A DNA stretch of 12,888 bases from an uncultured archaeon (GTDB taxonomy: Archaea > Halobacteriota > Methanosarcinia > Methanosarcinales > Methanoperedenaceae), in contig CABMIA010000165.1 in the NCBI GenBank assembly GCA_902386085.1, positions 1 to 12,888 on the forward strand, in the 5' to 3' direction. A model generated the notes under the pieces. That model did not search any database. It saw nothing but the letters and a program-made list of their open reading frames with translations, and was not told the DNA's origin. This document shows positions 7,134-12,674 of this stretch, in pieces; position 1 is the stretch's first letter, and each line of letters opens with the position of its first letter. The position numbers and the translations under genes were made by a program.

Positions 7134-7865
7134 TTAACGGTTTATTGACGCCATTTCCGGCCTGTCCTCAATAAAAACCGATTCCACTGGAAGACGTCCG
7201 CATAATCTTTCCATGGCAGGCGCCTCGGTCGCGTAATGCGTGGCGTCGAAAAGGCATAATCCACCTGCATACCTTACCGCGCTGTGGCGCATCTCCCCTG
7301 ATACAAGGGCATCGGCACCCTGTTCGAAAGCGATATCCATGTATTCCCTGCCAAAGCCGCTTCCGCCTACTATCATTACCTTTTTTATTAACCCTTTACC
7401 AGTGTACAGAACAGGCGCATCGAGCTTTTCAGATAAAAAAGAAGCGAATTCCAGGGCGTTGCACGGCTTTATTTCACCGATCCGCCCGAGCTTGAGTGGA
7501 ATTATATTGTTCAGGCCAAGAAGCCCGGCAAGAATATCGTTCACGCCTCCCCGCGCTTTATCGTAGTTCGTATGCATAGTGTAAATGGAAATATCGCTGT
7601 CTATTGCGATCTTCAAAGTATCAGACAATCGCTTTGAGATTTTATTTACGGGGTCAAATATAAGAGTATGATGGGTAATGAGCAGGTCTGCGCCAAGGCG
7701 CGACGCTTCATTTAAAACAGCATCCGTTGGGTCAAGGGCGACAGCAATTTTTTGTACATCGCTGCCCCTGTCAAGCACAAGTCCTATCTTCCCGTGATCA
7801 TAATCCTCGGCAAGTTCAGGAGGCGCAATGGTTTCAAGAACCTGTATTATTTCTTTAAGTTTCAT
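7134..7865 (-). CDS. Nif3-like dinuclear metal-binding protein (YbgI/GTP cyclohydrolase I type 2-like)
   Basis: A 243-residue member of the Nif3/YbgI family, which forms toroidal hexamers with a two-metal centre; the physiological reaction is not settled. Metal-ligand motifs are visible: H65-H66 (LLITHHTLIF), D102 (NYDKARGGVND) and H210 with E214 (DATHYATE). Other family blocks are IAPPELAEDYD at the N-terminus and VSGEMRHSAVRYA near residue 188. I chose the ATG at 7865 over the in-frame GTG at 7883 for two reasons: a TATA box (7889-7896) is centred 27-28 bases before the ATG, so the GTG would lie upstream of the transcript start; and the shorter form begins MKLKEIIQVLE, as family members do. 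It appears to be a single-gene transcript. Confidence 0.88.
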   Translation of the reverse strand: MKLKEIIQVLETIAPPELAEDYDHGKIGLVLDRGSDVQKIAVALDPTDAVLNEASRLGADLLITHHTLIFDPVNKISKRLSDTLKIAIDSDISIYTMHTNYDKARGGVNDILAGLLGLNNIIPLKLGRIGEIKPCNALEFASFLSEKLDAPVLYTGKGLIKKVMIVGGSGFGREYMDIAFEQGADALVSGEMRHSAVRYAGGLCLFDATHYATEAPAMERLCGRLPVESVFIEDRPEMASINR

Positions 7866-7886
7866 GGTCGTTTTGTTATACACAGG

Positions 7887-7896
7887 TTTATTTAAA
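7887..7896 (-). promoter_or_regulatory. TATA box of the nif3-like gene
   Basis: Minus-strand TTTAAATAAA, centred about 27 bases upstream of the ATG at 7865, predicts a leaderless mRNA and decides the start. The rest of the gap to 8031 shows nothing I can identify. Confidence 0.55.
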
Positions 7897-8031
7897 CATT
7901 GGTTTTAATGACGGACACACTTTAGTCAAATCAGAATAAGACTCCACTTTTCATATTTGAATAGTGATGTATGCTAAGAATCGAGGACTGAAGTATCTTT
8001 CCTGGAAATTACAAAGTATTGATTACCTTTG

Positions 8032-8259
8032 CTAAGCTGTGGTAACATTTCCTGTTATGTTTCCTGTCGGTTTCACAATAAGTTCAATATCCTGTACCAT
8101 AACCGCGCCCGATACTGTAGTGACCGTTACAGAATTATTCATATAATACTCAGGCTCCAGCCTGGCCGTAAGATCATACGTGCCTGCCGCAACGGCGAAC
8201 GAATAGAACCCGGATGCACTGGTGGTGGTTGAAATGCCGGTGCTGGTGGATACTATCAC
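8032..8259 (-). CDS. C-terminal fragment: carboxypeptidase-regulatory-like domain
   Basis: About 75 residues that follow the second frameshift. The pattern SGFYSFAVAAGTYDLTARLEPEYYMNNSVTV (given here only to mark the fold; key residues are SGxYSF and GTYDLTA) is typical of the beta-sandwich repeats appended to archaeal surface proteins. There is no own ribosome-binding site, so it is not an independent gene. Confidence 0.55.
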   Translation of the reverse strand: MIVSTSTGISTTTSASGFYSFAVAAGTYDLTARLEPEYYMNNSVTVTTVSGAVMVQDIELIVKPTGNITGNVTTA

Positions 8260-9022
8260 ACCTGCGACCCAGTACCATCATGCATGACAGTGCCGTTGAC
8301 ATAGGCGTGCGGGGGTACCGCCAGCGGCAGATAGTCCACGTTTTCAGGCGACAGCGTATAATTCGAATCACATATCCAATCCTTATCCGAATCTGTGCAG
8401 GTCAGGCTGACGCCAGTTCCATCAAGATTTTCCCACAGGTTTCCTCCAAGGTAAGGTCCTCCCACGATACTCGCAATTTCTGTCTTTGTGGTGTTCCATC
8501 TGTTACGGTTTGAGCCAGAGTAACCCAGGTCATAGGTGTTGTTAAAAAGATTGTTGTAGATGGTATTATTGTCGGATGAATAAAACAAATACATTGCATA
8601 GTAGTTGTTCAAGACGATATTACTATGCACTATGTTGTTACTGGAAGTGTAGAGAATGAAGCCATCACGGTTTTCTGTAATACTGTTATTATAAAGAGTA
8701 TTATTGCTTGAAAAATATAGAATGATGCCGTAGTTGTTGTGTGAGATATCGCTGCCTATGACAGTGCTGTTATTCGAGGCAATCATAATCCCGGCATTGA
8801 AACTTTTTCCATTCGTTGCATTGAATCCGTCAAGCATGATCCCATCTGCACTAAAGGTAATTACATCACCGCTCCCGTTAGAATCCACCACTGGCTTACC
8901 GCCTCCTGTGTCCACACCACGCAGGGTAAGCGGCTTACTCACATTCACACTCTCATAATAGGTGCCGCTCCTCACCAGAATTGTATCCCCTGCGCTCGCA
9001 TTATCGATCGCATCCTGTACCT
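8256..9022 (-). CDS. Middle fragment: NosD-like beta-helix repeat region
   Basis: This is the largest open piece of the broken surface-protein gene. The frame is formally open further upstream, to 9140, but that part (arginine- and glycine-rich, starting MRREGPQNSD) is the out-of-frame reading of the signal-peptide segment and is not real protein. The frame ends in a TGA at 8256-8258, created by the second frameshift. Confidence 0.6.
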
Positions 9023-9157
9023 TGTATAATCCGCGCCCCCGCTTGCGTTCACAGTTATTGTCGCCGCCTCCGCCCCGCCGGCAAGCAATAACGCCAGCAT
9101 CGCTATTCCAATCGCTATTCTGAGGACCCTCCCTGCGCAAATATCATATAGTACCAT

Positions 9158-9466
9158 CTTTTCACCATCTCAAATAACCCGGAAGTGTGATTTGATATGC
9201 TACAATTTTAATAAATTGAATATGCTCATATATATTAATCTTGTCTATCTAACCCGCATGAAAGTGATTCTTGTAAGAATAAACCCAGAATTTTTACCTG
9301 CCGATAGTTTTATTTTGCATTACCGTTATCTGGGTGCACGTGACCCGTAAGACCGTTTAACGTCAAATCCGTTAAAATTTTCGTATTATCAGATGGGTTT
9401 TTTGGGTTATGGTTAATTAAACAGTCAAAAAAGGATCGTATCTGGATAATTCAGCCCGCCCACCAT
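9158..9466. other. Intergenic region between the surface-protein gene and tRNA-Leu
   Basis: 309 bases with no credible gene. On the minus strand a TATA-like run (TTAATATATA, about 9229-9238) could drive the surface-protein gene with a leader of about 45-50 bases. On the plus strand TTAATTAAA (9413-9421) could drive the tRNA with a leader of about 20 bases. CCCGC at 9455-9459 is complementary to GCGGG at the tRNA 5' end. Two similar short stretches, CCGTTTAAC and CCGTTAAA, occur near 9354 and 9369; their meaning is unknown. Confidence 0.35.
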
Positions 9467-9549
9467 GCGGGGGTAACCAAGCGGCCAAAGGTGATAGACT
9501 CAAGATCTATTCTCGCAGGAGTTCAAGGGTTCAAATCCCTTCCCCCGCA
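9467..9549 (+). tRNA. tRNA-Leu, anticodon CAA
   Basis: Complete class II tRNA, 83 bases. The acceptor strands GCGGGGG (9467-9473) and CCCCCGC (9542-9548) pair perfectly, with discriminator A at 9549. The D arm is closed by ACC/GGT and its loop contains GG. The anticodon stem is ATAGA/TCTAT with loop CTCAAGA, giving anticodon CAA (9501-9503), which reads UUG. A long variable arm (CTC/GAG stem) is typical of leucine tRNA. The T arm is AAGGG-TTCAAAT-CCCTT. No CCA is encoded and there is no intron. Its 3' end is partly repeated at 10352-10371. Confidence 0.95.
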
Positions 9550-9575
9550 TCCTGATTTTATTCGGTGGAAACAAA

Positions 9576-10253
9576 ATGAAAACCAATATATTGAGCCTAT
9601 CCTTGATTTTAGGCATTATAGCTGTGGCAGGTGTTGGAATGGGAGCAGCATCGCCAACTATCAGCATTGTGCCTGCATCAATCACCGGTATTAACCAAGG
9701 CGATGCGTTCAGCGTGGATATTAAAGTCGATCCGGAAGGTCAGCCAGTCAGGGTTGTTGAGATTAACCTGAAATTCGATCCAGCCGCGGTTCAAATTGAC
9801 AGTTATAATACCATATTATGCGACATGGGAGCGAGTAAATGCAGCATTGTAATAGGGAACTTTTTAGGGAACTATCCTATGGAGTTATTCAATGATATTA
9901 ACAACACCAACGGTACGCTACATCTCGCGCATGTCATAAAGCCTCGCGGTTCAGAAGTAACAGCCCCAGGAACCTATGCAACCCTGAATTTCAAGGTTAA
10001 TAGCAATGCCTCCTCCAGGCAATCGACCTTATACCTGGCAACAGCGAAGCTTGCAAATGATAACGGATATATACCCGGAGTAATGGCGGACAATGGAAGC
10101 ATAACGATTGTAAGTACAAGTTCCCGGTCATCTCAAACATGTTCAGCAGCAGAAACGGCATCTGCGCCGAAAGCACCGGGATTCAGTGCGCCTATGGCAT
10201 TAATCGCAATGATCGCCCTCATAATACGCAATCAAAAAAGAAAGAAAATATAA
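9576..10253 (+). CDS. Secreted cohesin-like protein with a PGF-CTERM anchor
   Basis: A 225-residue surface protein. Residues 1-25 form a signal peptide (ILGIIAVAGVGMGAA). Residues about 28-178 resemble a cohesin-type beta-sandwich, with blocks GDAFSVDIKVDP, VVEINLKFDP and GTYATLNFKV. A Ser/Thr-rich linker (about 179-197) follows. The tail is PGF (201-203), a hydrophobic stretch and the basic end RNQKRKKI, the PGF-CTERM pattern. In the family this pattern is processed by archaeosortase and attached to membrane lipid. Cohesins bind dockerin modules, so the protein may assemble partners on the cell surface; no dockerin gene is in the window. GGTGG lies 7 bases before the ATG. The gene begins 26 bases after tRNA-Leu, with no clear promoter of its own between them. 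Confidence 0.8.
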   Translation: MKTNILSLSLILGIIAVAGVGMGAASPTISIVPASITGINQGDAFSVDIKVDPEGQPVRVVEINLKFDPAAVQIDSYNTILCDMGASKCSIVIGNFLGNYPMELFNDINNTNGTLHLAHVIKPRGSEVTAPGTYATLNFKVNSNASSRQSTLYLATAKLANDNGYIPGVMADNGSITIVSTSSRSSQTCSAAETASAPKAPGFSAPMALIAMIALIIRNQKRKKI

Positions 10254-10351
10254 CAGATAATGGAAGGAGTTAAATTTAGGATTATAAACCCATTATCAAG
10301 CGATATCAAAACATTAGTTGGGAATAATCTCAAAAAAGCCATGTTTTGTAT

Positions 10352-10371
10352 TTCAAATCCCTTTCCCGCAT
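10352..10371 (+). repeat. Degenerate second copy of the tRNA-Leu 3' end (possible att remnant)
   Basis: Twenty bases starting TTCAAATCCCTT and ending CCCGCAT repeat the T-loop-to-acceptor end of tRNA-Leu(CAA) at 9530-9550, with one substitution and one missing C. The rest of a tRNA is absent upstream. A partial tRNA 3' end in direct orientation downstream of an intact tRNA is the mark left by tRNA-site integrases. The enclosed segment is only about 0.8 kb and carries no integrase. Confidence 0.5.
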
Positions 10372-10395
10372 ATCATTCTCCAAAGGGGGAGGTTC

Positions 10396-10488
10396 ATGAA
10401 GCCCGACAACTGGAGCGCAAAATTTAGGCAGTGTTATCCAACTGTAACTATAGATGCCCCTATCACCGTATCCTGCATTGCATTCTGA
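10396..10488 (+). CDS. Possible 30-residue small protein
   Basis: A short frame, MKPDNWSAKFRQCYP and onwards to CIAF, with a strong ribosome-binding sequence, GGGGGAGGT (10385-10393). The gap to the ATG is only 2 bases, which is shorter than usual. I do not recognise it and see no domain or signal. It lies in the 238-base gap between the cohesin-like gene and the convergent fwdD gene, just after the partial tRNA copy, and could be a remnant of a longer gene. Apart from this and the tRNA fragment the gap holds nothing I can identify. Confidence 0.25.
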   Translation: MKPDNWSAKFRQCYPTVTIDAPITVSCIAF

Positions 10489-10491
10489 TCT

Positions 10492-10914
10492 TTAAATTTT
10501 CCCCTTAAATTCCATCAGCTCCTCGATCGTCGTCACATTATCTTTCGTCAAAGCAATCTTAGCGCTTATTTCCTTGAACTCCGGCATCCCCCTCCCTCCC
10601 GTATCCTCAGACACAAGCGCATTCGACCATGGGCTGTTGACCATGAACGCAAGCCCGCCCGGCTCGTCCCTTTTGGATTCCTTTACCTCGACCACGATAC
10701 TGCCGCTGTGGCTCGATACCTTTACCCTGTCCCCTGGCTTGAATCCCATCCTGTGCAGGTCATTTTTACTGAGCATTATGCAGGCTGAGAGCTTCCTGTA
10801 ATCCTCGCCGAACCTGTCCCTCTCAAGCGCCTCAACCTGGAAGATATCCCTGTAAGTAGTGATCCTGATATCGAATTCAGGGCTTTTCAGGAACTTTCCC
10901 ACATCGATTCCCAT
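10492..10914 (-). CDS. fwdD: Formylmethanofuran dehydrogenase subunit D
   Basis: A 140-residue molybdopterin-dinucleotide-binding subunit of the tungsten or molybdenum formylmethanofuran dehydrogenase, the enzyme of CO2 reduction to, or oxidation of, formylmethanofuran. Family features are KLSACIMLSKNDLHRMGFKPGD, a beta-barrel segment VKVSSHSGSIVVEV, and VNSPWSNALVSEDTGGRGMPEFK, followed by the conserved ending VTTIEELME. I chose the ATG at 10914 over the GTG at 10917: it overlaps the fwdB stop as TGATG and has GGAGG seven bases upstream (10922-10926). It completes the active-site cofactor pocket together with FwdB. No fwdA or fwdC follows; the next region is non-coding and then convergent. 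Confidence 0.92.
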   Translation of the reverse strand: MGIDVGKFLKSPEFDIRITTYRDIFQVEALERDRFGEDYRKLSACIMLSKNDLHRMGFKPGDRVKVSSHSGSIVVEVKESKRDEPGGLAFMVNSPWSNALVSEDTGGRGMPEFKEISAKIALTKDNVTTIEELMEFKGKI

Positions 10915-11906
10915 CACAGCGCCTCCATGAACATTGTTAAAATCCGCTCATCGCTCGGGTAATTGCTTTCAAGTATCTTTGACAGCTCTATAATCTTCCC
11001 GTCCATCCTTACAGCAGTCCCCGCAGCCTCAACTCCGGCAACGGCGCACGGGATGGTTACAGTCGCGATTTTTGAGGTCATTGTAACACACGGGTCGATG
11101 CATATCACGGGTATAGAGGCAAGATGAGCTAACAGCGAACGCGGAAGGCTTGAAACCGGGTCTGAACCCACGACGAGGAGTGCATCTATGCTTTTTGTGC
11201 GCAGGGCTTCGACAATAGAATATTTTGCGTCATGTGCTCCTCCCTCAAACTTTACCCTGTTTACAAAACCCGTCTCCCTGAACAGCGCCTCGTTGAAACC
11301 GCGCATATTGTAATGCCCGATCATGGGCATGATATTGAAATTGGGAAGCATATCTGCCAGGGAAACCAATATCTCAAAATCATTTTTTATGGAATATGTA
11401 AGCCCGATGCCAACGAAGATCGCCCCGAACTCTGCCTTTTTCATTATAGCCGCCAGTTCAAGCATTTTCTTTGGCTCATACGAAGGCACTTTTCCTGAGA
11501 GCGCATCCATCAGGGCAAATATAAACTCCCTGTCACCCTTCGGGGATATCCTGTAAAAATGCCCCTTGCATATCTTCGCTGTATTGGATTCACGGACATC
11601 TATCGCTATTGCCAGTCGATCCTCTTCGTATCCTCGCTGGCGCATCTGTCCGCGCGGGAAGTATGAGAACCGTGAGAGATGCCGCGGCTCTGAATCCTGT
11701 GCATCCGACCCCCAGTAAACCAGCACGTCAGCCTTATCCCTGATTTCTTCAAGCGAGCAGGTTTTGAACTTATTCTGCAATACCTTTTCGATCAGCATCC
11801 CCTGGCAGAATGAGGATGTGTCATCGATCATTGCCCCCATTTTTTTCGCAAGCCTGATCCCATTTATCTGTGCCTCGCATGTCGAATTGCTCCAGCCAAA
11901 AAGCAT
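10914..11906 (-). CDS. fwdB: Formylmethanofuran dehydrogenase subunit B, main part after an in-frame TAA
   Basis: Catalytic subunit of formylmethanofuran dehydrogenase, holding the W- or Mo-bispyranopterin and one 4Fe-4S cluster. This part begins at MLFGWSNSTCEAQ and includes IDDTSSFCQG, whose Cys (residue 34 here, 106 from the true start) is the expected metal ligand; it is cysteine, not selenocysteine. Further conserved blocks are SRFSYFPRGQ, MPMIGHYNMRGFN, VVGSDPVSS and CIDPCVTMTSKIA. The ATG at 11906 has no proper ribosome-binding site and lies inside the family-conserved region, so it is not the real start. The frame continues upstream through SIKKAAEILKEAKSP to a single TAA (11982-11984), beyond which the N-terminal Fe-S domain is read in the same frame. 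Translated from 11906 alone it would lack the 4Fe-4S cluster domain. Confidence 0.92.
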   Translation of the reverse strand: MLFGWSNSTCEAQINGIRLAKKMGAMIDDTSSFCQGMLIEKVLQNKFKTCSLEEIRDKADVLVYWGSDAQDSEPRHLSRFSYFPRGQMRQRGYEEDRLAIAIDVRESNTAKICKGHFYRISPKGDREFIFALMDALSGKVPSYEPKKMLELAAIMKKAEFGAIFVGIGLTYSIKNDFEILVSLADMLPNFNIMPMIGHYNMRGFNEALFRETGFVNRVKFEGGAHDAKYSIVEALRTKSIDALLVVGSDPVSSLPRSLLAHLASIPVICIDPCVTMTSKIATVTIPCAVAGVEAAGTAVRMDGKIIELSKILESNYPSDERILTMFMEAL

Positions 11907-11981
11907 AGGCGATTTCGCTTCCTTCAGGATCTCTGCCGCCTTCTTGATGGAACTTTCAACATCGGCAGGCTTTTGAGCTAT

Positions 11982-12122
11982 TTATGGCGCTAACCTGTTC
12001 ACGCAGCCTTTCATCCTGGCGGCGCCGCGCCTGCACGTATTGCGCGTCTCCTTTATCCCGTTGTTCTCAACGATGACCTCAATATCATCGCATAAAAGCG
12101 CGCATCCCGGACAGGTAACCAT
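11982..12122 (-). CDS. fwdB: FwdB N-terminal 4Fe-4S domain, cut off by an in-frame TAA
   Basis: From the ATG at 12122, preceded by a perfect AGGAGG five bases away, 46 codons encode MVTCPGCALLCDDIEV and then NTCRRGAARMKG. The cysteines at 4, 7, 11 and 30 form the CX2CX3CX18C cluster motif of FwdB. Codon 47 is TAA, and the next codons, in the same frame, continue into the main FwdB sequence (IAQKPADVESSIKKAAEIL). With the stop ignored the gene is 401 residues plus the interrupted codon, close to the family length of a little over 400. There are no other lesions. Confidence 0.82.
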   Translation of the reverse strand: MVTCPGCALLCDDIEVIVENNGIKETRNTCRRGAARMKGCVNRLAP

Positions 12123-12127
12123 GATAA

Positions 12128-12133
12128 CCTCCT
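12128..12133 (-). promoter_or_regulatory. Strong Shine-Dalgarno site that fixes the fwdB start
   Basis: AGGAGG on the minus strand, 5 bases before the ATG at 12122. It overlaps the TAG stop of the preceding Fe-S protein gene (12132-12134), so the two genes are probably translationally coupled. It shows that fwdB translation begins well upstream of 11906. Confidence 0.75.
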
Positions 12134-12590
12134 AAACGAATTCGATAGCGCCCACAGGACATGGGTCTATGCATGCATAACACAGCACCCTGTTTTTGCC
12201 AAAGCGCCTGCATTCCCTGATGTTTGAAGCTATCACTTTGCCGTCCACTATCTTGAAGATCACCTTATCATTGGTAGGTGCATGTCCCACTGCTGCGCCT
12301 TTGGGGTCGTTTGCCACATCCACAGGGCAAGCCACAACGCAGTTGCCGCAGCCTGTACACAGTTCGGGATGCACTATCATCCCGGTCTCTTCTGCGCCTG
12401 CTGATGGCAATAGAAGCGATTCGAGTTTTTCTTTCTGTTTTTTAAAATTCTCTGAAAGTATGGGCGTACATTCTATGATTTTTCTTTTTCTTCCGAGTAA
12501 TGCAACTGCAAAAGCCATACAAGTGGATTCACCGCATATCTTGCAGTTTGTCCTTGGTAAGAGCTGGTAAAGCTCCATTACAGATGGCAT
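12132..12590 (-). CDS. Three-cluster Fe-S electron-transfer protein of the fwd operon
   Basis: A 152-residue soluble iron-sulfur protein. An N-terminal cluster domain carries C16, C19, C24 and C41 (LPRTNCKICGESTCMAFA, CX2CX4CX16C), the type found in corrinoid Fe-S proteins and ferredoxin-like subunits. A ferredoxin-like pair of sites follows: C78, C81, C84, C88 (CTGCGNCVVACP) and C127, C137, C140, C144 (CYACIDPCPVGAI). It probably passes low-potential electrons to or from FwdB, which starts 9 bases after its stop. It resembles subunits annotated FwdG-like or simply Fe-S binding, so I give no symbol. The start is uncertain: ATG 12590, or ATG 12578, which gives MELYQLLP, the more conserved beginning, and lies at leaderless distance from a TATA-like box. 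It ends with TAG, in the same frame as fwdB. Confidence 0.82.
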   Translation of the reverse strand: MPSVMELYQLLPRTNCKICGESTCMAFAVALLGRKRKIIECTPILSENFKKQKEKLESLLLPSAGAEETGMIVHPELCTGCGNCVVACPVDVANDPKGAAVGHAPTNDKVIFKIVDGKVIASNIRECRRFGKNRVLCYACIDPCPVGAIEFV

Positions 12591-12603
12591 GAGCGGGGGA
12601 TTG

Positions 12604-12651
12604 ATTTTATAACGGATAAATGTTATGATTACGGGGATTAACTCTATATCC
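12604..12651. promoter_or_regulatory. Divergent promoter region for the fwd operon and queC
   Basis: On the minus strand TTATAAAAT (12604-12612) is 30 bases from the ATG at 12578, and a second box, CATTTATCC (about 12615-12623), is about 29 bases from the ATG at 12590. On the plus strand CTATATCC (12644-12651) is centred 27-28 bases before the queC ATG, predicting a leaderless queC mRNA. Positions follow usual archaeal spacing; none is proven. Confidence 0.45.
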
Positions 12652-12674
12652 GTTCATTGAGCAATGGTTCTCAC

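Larger units (their letters stand above)
8032..9157 (-). pseudogene. Secreted NosD-like parallel beta-helix surface protein, broken by two frameshifts
   Basis: Three consecutive frames join into one surface protein. The first part starts at ATG 9157, with GGTGA four bases upstream. It carries a signal peptide (RIAIGIAMLALLLAGGAEA) and ATITVNASGGADYT. A missing base near 9020-9024 shifts the frame to KVQDAIDNASAGDTILV, the usual continuation. The middle holds asparagine-rich NosD-type right-handed beta-helix repeats of about 23 residues (SSNNTLYNNSI, SSNNIVHSNIV, SSDNNTIYNNLF) and a cap with RWNTTKTEI, GGPYLGGNLW and DSDKDWICDS. A second missing base in the G-run at 8268-8270 leads into a carboxypeptidase-regulatory-like beta-sandwich (GVIVSTSTGISTTT, SGFYSFAVAAGTYDLTA). 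The gene ends at a TAG (8032-8034) just after what looks like the start of another such domain (PTGNITGNVTTA), with no membrane anchor. As read it gives no complete protein. Many N-x-S/T sites fit a glycosylated exported protein. Confidence 0.8.

Noticed and set aside
8520..8800. Repeated spacing of similar segments that might suggest a repeat array or CRISPR.
   Set aside because: The segments are about 69 bases, divergent, and code for the asparagine-rich beta-helix repeats; there are no conserved repeats with unique spacers.
9022..9140. Arginine- and glycine-rich N-terminus (MRREGPQNSD onward) of the beta-helix frame.
   Set aside because: The same DNA in another frame encodes a clear signal peptide that continues into the beta-helix after one added base; the Arg-rich reading is out of frame.
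9455..9471. CCCGC before the tRNA pairing with its 5' GCGGG, possibly a processing or switch structure.
   Set aside because: Five pairs only, and the mature acceptor stem is stronger; no bulge-helix-bulge motif.
12120..12134. TAG stop of the Fe-S protein lies in frame with fwdB, so pyrrolysine read-through could fuse them.
   Set aside because: A perfect AGGAGG overlaps the TAG and an ATG follows at proper spacing; FwdB homologues start at this Met. Ordinary termination and re-initiation explain it better.
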